Source of the DNA: Amblyornis subalaris | Taxonomy: Eukaryota > Chordata > Aves > Passeriformes > Ptilonorhynchidae | Reading direction: 5' to 3' | DNA: 64,000 nt | Assembly: GCA_018881555.1 (NCBI GenBank) | Contig: JACAXG010000069.1 | Location: 1,984,001-2,048,000, forward strand | In this document: positions 28,301 through 43,300 of the stretch, piece after piece | Numbering within the stretch: position 1 is the first letter of the stretch | Layout of the letters: every line of letters starts with the position of its first letter | Notes under the pieces: model-generated | Databases searched by the model: none | What the model was told of the DNA's origin: nothing | What the model saw: the letters and a program-made list of their open reading frames with translations, nothing else | Position numbers and translations under genes: made by a program

Positions 28301-31300
28301 TTGTGTACATAACAAGAACATCTTTTGATTAATGTTCATTACTCTTCGAGAGGCCTGGGTTTGCTCCCTAAAGTACTCCTTGACAGTACTGTTTAGACAG
28401 CATAATTCCAGATAAAATCAAAGGACACATGAGAAGAGATAAAAGGATTAATTTTAAGTAAGAGCAATAACTGCACTTTTCTATTTTAAATTTGATATTT
28501 GAGGCATTTATAATCAAAATGGACACCACTGTGGTGAAAGCCACCTAAGTGTAAGAATACAGCAATTCTTACAGCCAGAGTTTAAGAATCAAATATAGAA
28601 AAAAATCAGTGTTGGAAGAAGGAAGTATTTGTAGAATCACAGTGGAAGTATCAAGGTAAGTATCAAAGGTAACATGCAGGTCACAGTCCATAAGGATCAC
28701 AGCCTGATACCTGCCAAGCCGTTGTCAAGTTCACCTGAAGTAACAGGCAGATTTTAAGGTGGAACTTGGAGAGTACGTTAGCTGCAGTTACTGCTGACCA
28801 GGAGCTTTCCTGGTCAGATGCACAGAACAAAGTGTTAGAAGTGCCACTGGAAGAAGAGAAAATTGGGTGATCTAGGCTGGCAGCAGCAGCAGAACAAAGG
28901 AAGAAATCAGCCTCCTAACAAAAGGATGAGTCTGATAAATGAGGTGGAGCTAACAAAGACAACCCTGAAAGTACAAGACATAGTATCACACCCACAGAGC
29001 AGTCAGTACTCAGGTGCCAGCCAGACCTGCAGCACAGGATTTGACACAGCATAGAGAATGCTCCGTGGTTCTACAAATATTTCCCATGTGATGCTGCAAA
29101 GAACAGGCAACTTCCAGGCCTTGATTTGCTTGTTGTATGCCATACAGAAAATAGTTCACTTTCTTCCTCAGTACCAGTGAAAGCTAGTTCACAGAGTTGC
29201 TTATTGGATGAAGAAGTCTGTATCAGTGCTTAGTAATGATTACCACATGCAAAGTACCTTTTGATCAGCCCATTTCAGATTAGTCACTTCTGAAAAGAGA
29301 TGCTGTCTCTGTAATATCTCAACAGGACTTTGATCCATATCATAAAAACAGACTTCACCTGTTTACGTGGTAACATTTAACTGGCTGATAACATTTAATT
29401 GGGTGACAAAAAGAGTACTTCACCAGGATGGATGATGCTGTGCAACATTTTGACTGGAATGAGAAACCAATGGTATGGCACCACCAATTGAAGCTCATTC
29501 TGTTTACAGGGAATAAACAGTGTTTCAATACCGCAGAAAATAAGAACAATTTACTCCGTGCCTTCTGCGGTTACTACCTGGATAAAAAACATCTCCTATT
29601 CCCAGCCTTTCTCCCAGGTACATCCACAAACAGCTGTTACGAGACAGCAATAGCATACTTACGCCTGTAGATCATGCTGGGCTTGTGTAGCATCTGTGCA
29701 ATTGCTCAGGGAAACTTATCACACACATGAATATGAAAAAAACCCCAACCAAACAAAACCCACAACTAAACCTCTTTATACGGCTGGGTTAATTTTCTAC
29801 GCCATCTGTTTCCAAGCCAGAAAGAGAGCACTGAGCACTGTACAAAAACTTATACCGTTAAATACAAGGAGGCAGCAGAGGGAGATGGGACCAGGAAACT
29901 CAACTTTGAACTGCAGATTAAGAACCTGCTCACAGGGCTTCTGCAGGCTGTGCTGCTGACATTTGGCTTACTCTGGTGCACTGCTCTTCTCACACCCACA
30001 CTACTCTACCAGAATAACAGCCAGAGGAATCCTCCCGCACGCATGTTTTAGCTTTGGGCTGTGATACACGCCTGTGACCAGAATGGAAGCTGCTATTGTT
30101 TTGAATGTCTGACTCCATAAAAGGAATGTTATTGTTTCTCTTACTTTTTTCCACTTTCCCGAAGAGTTGTTCTATGACCACCAGATTCAGCAAGTTTTAT
30201 ACAAGACTAAAACAGTGCTTCTCCAGCTTGCCAAGTTCTGTGCCTTTTCACAGAACTCTGATGGAAGTGACATGTTAACAGGTCGATCAATAAAACAGTG
30301 GAGCTGTTTCGATGGAGTGGTATCAATATCACCCCACGAGATATTGAGACAAGAAAGCATCTTGTTGTAAATACATGGGGAAAAAACCCATGACCTATGA
30401 CAGAGGATGAGACCTCTAAACATATGTAAATCTTCCACTTAGTTCAGCAGTTTAGTGACATAATCCCAGAAGAGCTCTTCAAAAGCATAGGTGCTTCATT
30501 AACATTTGCAAAGCGCTTTTGAGACCTAGGTGAAAGGCTCCTGTATAGCTACAAACAGGGAAAGAAATCTCCAGCCAAATAAAACTACTGCAAGAACTAC
30601 AAAAAGATTTGCTTTCCCATTAAAAACCTTTCCTGCCATACTTCAAGGTGTCCTTTCCGTGCAATTTGAACATTCTTCTGGAATGCAGAGTTTGGTCAAG
30701 GTCTTGAGATCCATGCTAGGGCTGACTTGGAAATTCAACTTAAGCTCCGGGGGGGGATTAGAAAAGCTGATTCAAATGCAGGTAGCTGTTTCTTCCTCCT
30801 TCACACAGGAAAAGCAAGCTGGAGAAGACTCCAGGTGCTGCTCTTTGCAGCTGATTGCTTGCTCTGACATAAATGGAGGTGGAAAATCCACAGGAAAACC
30901 TTGAAGATGGAATGATGGTATTAGGCCTCCTCTGCATATAGAGCTGATTGTTGGAAACCAAGCCTTTAGAATCTGAAAGCCACAGCTAAAGAGAAATCTT
31001 GCTCTTCCCCAAACCATACGATTTTCTTAAAGAAATCAACAAAAAGCTCACTTAGCTTTCTTTGTCCAGACCTCCAGTAACCTCCTCTTTAGTTGTTAAA
31101 CTATATTCAGAGAAGCCCATAAACACCAAGAAGCTTTCCTGGAGGAGAATTCATTACTCTTTTGCAGACATGGTCATTCACAAGCAGGTCTTGGTTCACA
31201 GATACAGGAAGTAACTATGTAGACTACTAAAGCACTAGAGGTCATCTCATTGCATTGGTACATAGTCAGCACTTCACCTTAAAATCAAATCAGATATATT

Positions 31301-34300
31301 TTATCTGATGTGTTGTATAGGTATCTGGCTCTCAGCGGCCCTGATTGAATACGGGGACAAGATGACATCCAGAGGCTCCTTACAACCTCAAACATTCTGG
31401 GATTCTCAGATTTTGTACCAGTTTTTCATACAGGCAATATTTTAAAATCTTTGTATGTCATTGTAGGTGCCTTCACAGCTAAGATTTTAATGAAGCTGGA
31501 CAAGAATCCTTGGAAGAAAGGATGAAAAAATAAAATATTCAAAATAATTACAGTAAAAGGGTACTCTCAGACTCTAACTGTGTATTGTGTTTACTCCATT
31601 TCGTATTTTATAATGGGAAGATATTAACAAAGAATGCAGTTCCATCTGGAGGAACACCGCATAACTTTTTCAATGGCAAAGCACCAGTCCAAAGACTACA
31701 ATATCACACAGGTTCCCAATCCAGGCTTCAACTTCAAAGATTTCATAAATGTTGCCAAGTTACTCTATGGACCTTGACTTGGCTTGTGACAGAAAACTAC
31801 TGAAGCAACTCTGAGAAAAGGTATTACCTAGACCCCAAAACTACTGGTCAGGACTCTGCTAAAATCAGTTCTATGCCAAATATTCTCCACCATTTCTCAC
31901 TCTAAAAATCAGTCAGTTTTCATTGAGTCTTACAACATTTGTCAGGTTGTCTGCCTCTTGTGTGCAATTTGGCCACTTAATACCTACTTGACCACAAGTT
32001 TGGGGCATTACTCAGGGCTTTTATGTGAATAAACCTGTAATGTATCTGTTACTCCTTGGTAGCTAGGAAAAAGAACGTGTACTTTTTCCTTATCAAATCA
32101 CATGAAAAAAATGACTGTTGTCTGGCAATCCAGATACAAATCAACACAGTCTTGTGAAGTTACTTACATTGTTTTCTTGATTCCTGTTATTCTGAAGAAG
32201 CGTGATGACACAATTGTGGATGAAGAAGGCAAGTGTTAGAACCCCTGTGAGCTGAGGGAACAGAATTCTAAACTCTAAGGAAGGAAAAAAAGTGTTTGTA
32301 GGTTACTTCTTTGAAACAAGCAATGCCAAAATGCAGGTGACGTACACCGCTGTGGAGCGTACATGCAAACACACAAACCTCCACCTTGAAATGGGACAAT
32401 CTATCTCAACTCCAACCATAGCCAATACAGATACTTAATCAGGAAGTACAAAATGCATGAAGACAGTGGTTACTACGTAACACACTTTCCAGCAAGGCTT
32501 CTCCGATAGACCCCAACCACAAGTGATTATTAGCTTAATTTAAGACTGACACAAGCTTTTCTGCTCCTCAAAAGTTTAACTGGTAAGCATTTGTAAAGTT
32601 GGAATCGAGAGCAGTGAGGCTGTATACTTACTAGTTCCTGGAAAGGGAGATGAGAGGAAGGAATCATTTGCCCTGTGAGCACCTTTAGAAGTCACTTATG
32701 ATATCAGAGGGGAAATTACATCTGTAGATATTTAAGAAGTTCTGCTTATAAGCCAAGGCATAAAAAAAGGCATAGTAACTTCTTATCATGCTTCACAGCA
32801 TGTATGAAAAAAGTTCTTTTTTGTCTCCACAAGAACAGCACTGCTCTCCTTCTTTTAATACTTGAAAGATGTTCACAAGATGGTGGTTCTGGAAGTGCTG
32901 CACATGGTCTAGGAATTCACAGTGTGTAACATCATTAAAGCACCATCTTAATTGGTATTACCTAAGAATGTATATAACCTTTAGAGTGCTAACAGCAATT
33001 AAAGACCCCCAAGATAGCTCAGCTTCTGGAAAGCATGCAGCAGTATAGCAGAACACATCAGAGGTTCACAAACCCTTACAGATCAAACCACAGAGGGCTT
33101 CATACAAACATATTTAAACCAGACTTCTGCAAAGTGCTATGAAATCAGGAAGATAAACACACTCCAAGCAACTAATGGAGGGCTCATCCAAGCTGAAAGA
33201 ATATGCCTTCCCTAGGGCTGGATTCACTTTATCTTCAATACCTAATCAGCATGATGTGCTATCGATAGAATTGAGAGTGCAAGTGACTTTTCGGGCTTGT
33301 TTTCCATCCACTACTTTAATCTCAATAACAAAAAGCAAACTGACAGATTCAGAATCTCTCGTGGTTGTATTTGTATGCATTAGCTACATGCTTTGTCTAC
33401 TCCTAGCAGGACCAGTCACAGTGCCAAAATAATCAAACTACTGGGTGCTCTACTTCTCAGGGACCTGCAGCACGTGTGTCACACTACAACTCATTTTTCT
33501 CATTTGTTTCTAAGAACAGAAGAAGTGATATTATTTAACAGTACTGGACACAGCTCCTTGGAGCTAACTGGTCATTTAATTTTGCCTATTGTACAGGATG
33601 GGGAAAAAACAGCTAAGACCTAGCCCTGGTTCTCTTATTCCAGGCCTCTTAGGAAACGGATCTCTTTAGGCTATCTGTTCATGAATACCAAATGCCACTT
33701 GTTTATGACTATGACATCTCACAGAATAATTTGTAACGGTAATTTGTAAAGAACAAAGAGCCACCAAACAACTTTCAAGAAAACAAAAGCATATTGGAAA
33801 GCTACTGGGTGTTTGAAAGAGAAGACCTGAGATTATGGCCTAAAACTCGAGATAGCGGGGGAAGTATGGGAAAACTGTACTTGTAAATTATGGTGAATGA
33901 GCTATTTCATTTAAGCAACACGGTGTGTGGGGAACTTAAAACACCTTTATCAGTCACTCTGTCTACAGTCTGTTATTTTTAATTGCTACTGAAACAGGAA
34001 TGATCTGAAACTGGTGCAACCAGAACTTAAACCAATAACAATGAAACAGGACTATGGTAAGCTCTGCATCACAAGATATATGTTAAGGATTCCTCTGAAG
34101 GGCACTCTTCTTCCCCACTGTTGATACTGTCTCTTAACTAAGGAACATCACTTGGAAGGGGATTCCTTGTCACTTTTTTGCGAGGGATCCTTCCTCTACA
34201 TGAAACATCAGACAGCATTTCCTCTATTTATGTCTCAGAGACGTTAAGAGGTCAATGAGAAAAAAAAATCTTAAACTCATAAATATATGCTTCACTACTG

Positions 34301-37300
34301 CATTTTAACTACCTTACCTGGTACAAAAAATTCATCCTCTGTAAACCAGTTGAATTCTAAGTGTATTCCCAGATGAGCAGCCTTTACTGTAACCAGAAAA
34401 ACTAAGTAGACAACTGAAATTGTACCTGGAAAAAATGAGAGCCAAATGAATACCATGACGCAGTAGAAAGTATTTATGCAAGGTTTTACTTCTGCTCCAT
34501 CCAGCTAGTTACTAGTAGTCCAAACAGTCATGATTGGTATTCATTCCTAATGGCAGGCTAGGTCTAAATTTTTTCTTTACTTCTTTTATATGTCAGAGAG
34601 AAAAAATAATGCACATGCACACACTTTCAGCAAGTTTAATATTCTCCAGGTGCTGCAGTAGTGAGAGTGGAGGAAGTACCCTGTAATCCCTGTGGCTGGG
34701 CAGGTAGGAAGGTCTCCAGGCTCTAACAGACCAGTTCTAGCTTCCGATGCCAGGATTTTAATCTAATCAGAGACAATGCTGATCACAGTACTCCTGTGCT
34801 ACTACAATGTCCATTTAGTAATTGACTTTTTGAACCAAACAGTTCAACGAAATATGAAATTATTGCACTTGTGAACTTTACACTGGGAGCTAGAAGTTGA
34901 TAATGACATTTCATCACTACTGACTAAAAACTTGTGTTAATTGTAAATTTCGATAACCTTGATCATAATACTGGATTTGTATTCCATTTCATTGGTTCAG
35001 AGGCATCCAGCAGTACTCTGCACAGCTAAAGGACAACAATTAAGATCACAGACGGGTACAAATTCCTTGCTGTGTATACATGTGGTATGGAGGGTATACG
35101 GTCTTGGGTCAGGCCATTTGAAAGAGACAAGGGCAGAATAGTAACTACTTAAAAATTGAAAGAAACTGAGTGACCATAATTAAGGCTACTGCAACGCACC
35201 TCATGGTCAATAATGCTGCTAGTGACCAGAGAACAGGCTGTAAGTAAGCAAAGACAAAAACCCAGCATTTTTACACTTTAGAACACAGATTCAAAAAAGA
35301 AATAATTTCATTCTAGCAATATCTACAAGGTTAAAAAATAAACTGAAGAAATTATCATTTGATTACACAGAGCATAGTCAAGAAATCAGGAAAAAAAAAG
35401 CTTCTATACCTGAAGATCGGCTAAAATATTCTGTAGTTTCCTAATGATTTCTGTTTCCATAGGTATCAAGGTAAGTAAAAGTTCTCTACTGAGATAAATT
35501 TCAGCATCTCAAAATTGCCTTCCGTTTTTTCTTTTCCTATAAACTTCATGGTTTACAAAAGTTAAGGCAATTTTGAACAACTTCTGAATCTACTGAAGAT
35601 ATGAGTAATTAATATTCAGGTTGTTTTATCTCTAATGTTGTATCTATCTACATAAAACCCACACTTTTTGCACAGAAGCAGCATTAAGAACCAAATGCCT
35701 GTGTGCTGTTTACGTTTAGTGGTTTCAGCAAGAGCAGATCCAAGCTCGGATAAAGTGTCACTATGGAACAAAGGACAAACTCGACCTTCAAATCCTTGTC
35801 CTCTACCTCCTTTACAACACATCTCCAACTTTTTCAACCTGTCCTCTGATCCCCATCTACTTTTCCCCTTCTCCTCATTGTGGGGTTCAATGCTATCCCT
35901 CAGACCTCTTTACTCCCTGAACTGTGACCTGCTCCACCCATCATGCACGTGCTGTATCCACTTTATCAACTCCACCCACCCTGGCCTGCTATCTCAAGAC
36001 AGGGAAGCAAGAAGTCACAATTGTTGCCTCTGCAGCACAAAACAGCCAACAATATTGGGAGCTGGGACAAAGAACAGCAACAGGTCATACTGACTGATGA
36101 TGTGATTAATTAATCACCTGATTGGCAGCAAACGATTTCAGGATAGAAGCAATTAATCTCTGGAAGTAACTGCTGATTTGAAACGATTACCAGAGGAGGA
36201 AGGATATGCCTGACTATACCAAGGTCGTAGGTATTAAATGCTGCATAATAGTATGTGTACCACCATTTGGGAAAATCTGTTCTAGATGCAGTAGAACTTG
36301 TTTCATAGGATTATCAAGTCAGCAAAAGGAAGAAAAATTAACTCCCTATTAACTGTAAGATTCAACCAAAGCGGCGTAGAAAGCCTGTGGGATTAATAAA
36401 CCAACCAATTCACGTTGAGGCACAATATGGGCTGCCAGCAAAATACTGGAAGAGTGGCTGGAAAGCTGCCCAGTGGAAAAGGATGGGGGGGGATGGTCCA
36501 CAGCAGCTGAACATGAGCCAGAGTGTGCCCAGGTGGCCAAGAAGGCCAATAGCATCCTGGCCTGGATCAACAATAGTGTGGCCAGCAGCACCAGGGCAGT
36601 GATTGTCCCCCTGTACTTGGCACTGGTGAGGCTGCCCCTGTGATATGAATACTGTCAGTTTTGGACACCTCAAGAATAGAAGGACGTTTACATTCTGGAG
36701 AGTGTCCAGGGAAAGGAAATTAAGCTGGTGAAGGGTCAGGAGCACAAGTCCTAGGAAGATCAGCTGAGGGAGCTGGGGGTGTTTAGCCTGGCAAAAAGGA
36801 GGCTCAGGGATGACCATATCATGCTCTACAACTGCCTGAAGAGAGTCTGTAGCCAGATGGAGGTCAGTCCCTTCTCCCAGGCAAACAGTGACAGATGAGA
36901 GCACATGGCCTGAAGCTGTGCCAGGGGAGGTTCAGATTGGATACTTTCTTCTCAGAAAGGGTTGTCAAGCATTGAAACAGGCTGTCCAGAGAAATGGACT
37001 CACCATCCTTGGATGTATTTAAAAGATGCAGCACTTATGGACTTGGTTTTGTGGTGCACTTGACAGTGTTGGGTTAGTGATTGGACTCAATGACCTTAGA
37101 GGACTTTTCCAACCTAAAAGCCTCTACGCTTCTACTCACTGGAGGAGCTTTCACTGTCTTCTATACATTTCAGTCACAATGAAGCACTGCTTTAACAGTA
37201 TTTGTTACCTACCTAGGACATTAAACTTCGCAAAGAAGGATGGAGACTTCAGATTTAGCAGGGGTAGAAGAACAGCAATCAGGTAAAACGGTACTGTTTG

Positions 37301-40300
37301 TGATTTGTTCCACCATTCCTCGAAGAGTTCAAAACCTGTTCTATTGCCAGAAGAGAACATCACACTCCTGTTCTGTGGTGGGTGACCACTAGCAGCACTT
37401 GGACAGACGACTGGAAGAAAGGAAAAGAAAAATATTTTCAGATGAAAAGGGTTTCACTTGCACAGAATATTCACAGCTGGTGTGTTTTACCTATTAAGAA
37501 CAGCTCAAATGTAATGTTTAACATCTCAGTTCCTAATTTCTATTTGGTTTTTTTTTACCAGGAATTCATTGCTAAGATTTCACTGCTAGGGACCTTGCAC
37601 TCTAATCTGACAGTGCTACAGTTCTTCCAGCTGAATGCAACAAAGATGATAATTTGTCTGAAGCCCAAATGGTGGCACAAGATCAGCCCTCAAGGTCACA
37701 TACCTATAACAAGGTCTGTTCAGTGCCTACAGGCACCTTCTGGAATCAAGTCATAGCAATGCTTCCCTGCAGCTGGCCGCATATTTAGCATCCTAATCTG
37801 TCCCTGCACACTTCAGCAAGATCATATCAACCAAGATGCAAGTGCAGCTCTGTACAAAAGAGCCTGAATTACCGTAAATTGTTCTGCAAACAAATTAAGG
37901 ATGGCAAGAAAACAACTCTAAGAACTGGCAGGTCTAAAACTCATGCACTGAACCAAAACACTGTGTCATCTTTGTGCCATGACAGGGGCAAGTACATCAC
38001 TGCTAGACAACACTACCAATTTAACATATGCTCCAGTAACACTGCTAAAAGCAAACGTCACACTCCTGTTACATGGAGGTTGATCAATGGCAGCACCTGA
38101 ACAATTGACTGAAACAAAACAAACCATAAAGACCCCCTGAAAAACACGCTTATGTGATTTTTCTAATACATGCCTATGAAGCTCTGTGTTGAAATACAAA
38201 TCTGTCTTACTCTTCTTATAATGTCTTGTTTTAAATCTTGGCATCCCACAATGCTCAATATCCACTTTCCTACACCGGCTGCATTCCTGTTCTGTCACAA
38301 AGGCAAAGGTGTAAAAGGCATCCTGACAAATTTCTTGCTTAAAAGAGGATTGTTTCACAAACCTTGAAAAATGCTTTTGTTCTTACTGATGGCCTTGGTA
38401 GCCCTGAATGGCCTGTCAAGAGTCACTTGAACATCTGGCACCCCTTAATGCTGTATAGCAGCTGCTTTAAGTCTTACAGTTGGTGGAGGACAGTGTGGAA
38501 TATTGTCTACTTTGCCTCCAAGTTATACCCCCCACTGCATAAGAATGGGAGAGAACAGCAGAAGCAGGAGGGAACACAAGAGGAAGAGCACTGCAGCAGC
38601 TCTTGGTGCCTTGCTAGTAAGGGCTGTTAAGAGAAGCAGGATTCAACACTACTTCAAATGCAAATCAAGTGGTTTTCAGAATTATTTCTCAACTACTTTG
38701 CCCAGCTCCAACATCTGCTCTCTAGAAACACAGCTGTAGCTAGTGTTACAGCTGCTCAGCTGGTACTGATATGATTCCCCATTCCTTATTCACCCATGAT
38801 AGAGAAAGCTTTCTGCTTCCTAAGAAAACACTACGAATTCAGTCAATACACAGAAGCAGAAAGATTCATCCTGCCTTCATTCTACATTATCCTGCCTACT
38901 TAAGAACTCTCAACAGACCTATGTTCATACTTGACTGCAGTTTCTTTCCTTAGTTGTGCAAATATGCTCTCCAAAAAGGACAAGCAAAGGCTCAAAGAGC
39001 CTGACACTTGTCTCATTTTTGCACTCAGCATAGTTAAAGGTGTTCTTACCCAAATTTTTTAAAAAATAATCTTGCTGCAGAACTGGTGAGTAGCAAAGCT
39101 GCCCCAGTCAAGATTTTAAACAGTAAACAGAACTAAGGCGCCTCAAATTTAGGGTGTGAAAGTTAAAATTCCTTAAGGCAATTCCTCATTGTGCAACTAC
39201 TGCTAAGAAGTTAACATTCAGGCTTTTAAGGAGGATGTATCTGCGCATACACAAACTTGTAACTGGCTTTTTAATACTTATTCCTTCCTTCCTTCCTTCA
39301 CCTTCTTTACTTTTTTTTTTCTTTCTTCCCCAATTATTAAGATCTCCAAATGTGTGGTTATTTGTGGAAGTACAAATCACAGACAGAAAATTACAGTTTT
39401 TCAAGAAACACATAGTTACAACCAATGATATATACTTTATAACTGGAATGTGGTTAGGCATAGAAACGCGATGATTTACCTTTAAACCCCCACCCCAAAC
39501 CCAGAAACACAATACTGTAATAGAGCTCTTACCTTTGTTACTTCCATTGGTGCCAGGAACAATATCTGTTACGTTAATGTCATGAACAAAGTCTGAAAAG
39601 AAGAAAATCTCACTATCAATGTCCCAAACCTGTTATTAGGCTTTCATCTGTTGACTTGACTAAAATTAAGTAAGAAAATATTTTGGAAAATTACCTCAGA
39701 GGCACAATACGGCAGGTTGCATTCTGCTCAGCCGCAAGTGGATATTTCCAAACTATCATGGAAGTGTTTTAAAGTAGCCCCAGACTGTACTACTTCCTTC
39801 TCAGAAGCCCTGTCCATTTACAAAGTGCCCAAGATTCCCCACTCCCAGTTGCTGAGTCCTGTTCTACCAGCACATATCCGCTTCTCCCAACTTCTCAGTC
39901 TGCAGTGTTGAACAGTAGGTAATCTTAAATTCAGCCTCTTTTGGGACAGAAAAAAAGGGCATATTGACATACCCCTAGTCCAGATGCTTTTGTACCAAAA
40001 AAGCTTCCCCTACTCATTTTCTAGTATTTTCCTTTTCAGAAGAGGCTCTGTGGGACACTTTTTTCATGTTGCATTTCAAAGAAGGGGAACTCTGGAAAAA
40101 GGTTTAAGCCTGTCTACAAGCATCTCTAGTAGTATTTTATTTCCAGTACACTCCTGTGCTACTTTACTGCTATATTACACCAGTTATTTCCAAGTTTCTG
40201 TAACTTCATCTTTAGGAGAGTATTGGATAGCAATTTCATTATATTTATGTATATATACACATAGAAAATGTTTCATCAGCTTGGAAACTGAATTAGAGTG

Positions 40301-43300
40301 TCACTGGTTAAATTTTGCTGCTGCTGCACGTGGGTGTATTATGCACACAGAAAATCAGCTGGGGCAGTTGGCCTCAGATTTTTAAAATGCAATTAAAAGC
40401 AGCCTGTTTCTCATAAAGAAAGCAAAAAGTCTCGCGGGAAGAAAACTGTTTCTTCTGTTTCTTCTTTCTTTATTTCGATTTATGATACCCTGAATCACAA
40501 GTGAGTTTCTCATACTTACTTCTACTAGTTCAGTGTACACAACAATCAGATGACTTAACTGAAATCACTGATCACCTCCTCACTTCATCACCATTTTGTG
40601 TTGCTAATCAAAAAAAAGCACCTAGTGTGCAGCCATCAAAATTAATAGTTCTTACAGAATTAAAGCACTTTCAAATTTGTTATAGATGGCTAGCCAACTT
40701 ATGTTTCTTCTGTATTTAAAAAGTGGTTTAGGACTAGCAATTGCATTTGTGGATTTTTTTTTCAGAAAACAAAAACAGAACAGGAGCATGCAACACCACA
40801 TTAAAAAAGCCGTGATATTGTAACTCAGCTAACAATTATTGCATTTTTTGTGTACTACAGATTTCTAGACCATCTTCCCTCAGGAAATCAATTTGTTCCC
40901 ACCTAAATTGTACGTGCAGATGTTTTAAAAAATCATCTGAATGTATTAGAATTAAATACAGTAGTCTGCTTAGAATACTTAGTAACACAGGGCTGGAAGA
41001 TGTCATTCTGTCAAATCTTTATCTTATTATGCATTTTATTACCTAGTAATTAAGTATGAAAGTTAGGACAAGAATCCAATGATTGCTATCTCAGAGCAAA
41101 CAACCTAAATAAGAACTCCAAGCACATATAGGTAAGTGACAAAATAACATGCCAATCCCTGGGAAAAGCAGGACTTTTTTCCTACAAAAGAAACCGTTTT
41201 CACCATTTTGAATTTTGCTTATTAGAATTGGCATTATTTTGTTCAGAATAATTTAGGATTAAAGTGTTAATCTTATTTAAAAAACCTCAAAGTCTAAACT
41301 GAAATGGCCGTAACAAAATATGAATATAGGTCAGCTATAAAATACATCACTCACTAACCAACAAAGTAAAGTATATCCTTCAGGGACGGTGGGAATTCTA
41401 ATTAAACATTGTTTAAGAAGTTTAAGTGTCTGTGCTGCTATTTGCCTCAGAGATTTGTTAACTACCTTCAAAACAGAAACTCTTAAATCTTAGTCGAGCT
41501 ATTCAATGCTATGAGTCAGATTTTCAAAGCTCTCAATTCCATCATCCATTCCCACAACTCTACATCGATTACATGCACAAATGCTGGTGTGCCTGTGCAC
41601 ATACAAGGGAACAAATAACCAACATGTTTTCTTGTGTAGCAATGCCACACTAAGAATCATTCTTACTGTGATACAGATCATTGTTTCCTCACGGACACTT
41701 GCAAAAACTTCCTATATGGGAACACTTTGAGTGTTTTTGTTGAAATCTATAATGAAACTAGATTTTTTTTTTCATTATCCTGAGTCACTTCAACAGTCTA
41801 GCCTGTTATACAGCTATTCAAATAGATACACCCATGCAAACAAAGGGGGAGTGCAAATAGAGTGGAAAAAAGCTATCAGGTTTAGGCTGTTTAAACAACA
41901 CCAAGAAGCCTGATTACTGACAGGTAAATGAGATGAACGGTACTTCATCTTTCATGAAAACCACACTGTGAGAGAGAAATTGAGAAAGTGGCTTTGGAAA
42001 CACACATGACTTTGCCCATAACACCACACAGTTACTTATTCTCAATTTTCACACAATGTAGCAGGGAAATCAAGATTACATAAAGTGGACAATCCTTTTT
42101 CAGTACCAATCAGTCTTGATCTTTCCACAGGATTGCTGTAAAAGTTAAGCAAAAAAGTATACTTACTGTATATAAATTTCCCTGTGTTGAACAGAAAGTT
42201 GGACATAAGCACCCAATAAACAACCATGGCTCCAACAAGTGATACCATAGAAAATAAGAGGCTTGACCATTGACCAAAGGATCCAAAGTAATACTTGCAA
42301 ACATCTGGGAATTCCCAGTTTGAGGTATCTGTTAAAGCTGAAAAAGATACAAAAACCAGACACATATCTAAACAAAATATTACATTAGAGTCAGTAGAAC
42401 TATTCACGAATGTGTGGTTTTTTGAGAATATTCTGACACACATTCCAGTGCTTTCAAGGACCAAAAAGATTGCTGGTAACTTTAAAATATAACACTCATT
42501 AAGTGTTTGACCAAAGAAGCCTAAAGTAGAGACTTTCATTGTGGTCATACTACTACTTCTGAGTACTTTCAGAAGCACTAGAATAAGACATGGCAAAAAT
42601 GAAGCCACGCATTTGCAGCTGAAGCCTTTTGCAGGAGTTATGGCAAAGGAGGGTGGACCACAAACTATTCTTCAACAATGCCCTGAAATGAGTTGTCACG
42701 AATTGAAGGACTTAATGGCAAGTGAGAAATTAGTTTATGCACAAGAACACCAACCAAACAAGAGCTGCAAGATGAGTTTTGAACAATAAAAGCACATTCT
42801 AATTAGAGCTGCTGTCAGTGAGCTGACCATCCATAAACTGCTTTCAACACAGAATACACACACAAATATTAGGGTAATACAGGCATGTGACACCAGGGGA
42901 TACAGCTACAGCCCATGCTGTTTCACTGTGCAAATTGATCAGAAATACATTTAGAGAACTGGACAGTGCTTACGGAGAAAAGAAGCCTCTAGCTCCCTAA
43001 GTCCCAAAAACTCAGTAAGTGAACATCTGAAACCCTGCTTGCTAAGATTTTGTGTTTGGCTATAATACTTAGGTCCCAAGCAACTGAAGGAATGTCTAAT
43101 AAGGGAAGCCAGTCACTTAGCATACAGAGCTTAGACACAGACTACAAAAGTAGAGAGATATTCAAAGGAACAGCTTTTATTTGCAAGTCAGGTCTAACAC
43201 ATAGTAAAGACAGATACAAACAGAATCTATTACATATTGGTATTTCACACTTAATGGAAATAATCACATTATGAAGCTTTGAATTTCTTACGTATCATTT

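Larger units (their letters stand above)
32275..37212 (-). other. SLC38A9: SLC38A9 introns 10 and 9, around exon 10
   Basis: Intron 10 (32,275-34,317) holds nothing recognisable. Intron 9 (34,426-37,212) has a pyrimidine-rich patch at 35,760-36,000 of unknown origin and the CR1 copy ending 78 bp from exon 9. Confidence 0.85.
37411..42166 (-). other. SLC38A9: SLC38A9 introns 8 and 7, around exon 8
   Basis: Intron 8 (37,411-39,532) carries the relic exon 9 copy and a TTCC microsatellite. Intron 7 (39,593-42,166) is AT-rich with nothing recognised. Confidence 0.85.

Noticed and set aside
35668..36093. 141-codon plus-strand frame in intron 9
   Set aside because: It is a pyrimidine-rich patch giving Pro/Ser/Leu/Cys-rich translation, antisense to the gene, with no domain.
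36410..36904. 164-codon minus-strand frame
   Set aside because: It is antisense to a CR1 fragment and has no similarity to a host protein.
42042..42608. 188-codon minus-strand frame as a single-exon gene
   Set aside because: Only the part from 42,167 to 42,337 is real coding sequence (exon 7). The flanks are intron read-through past clear splice sites.
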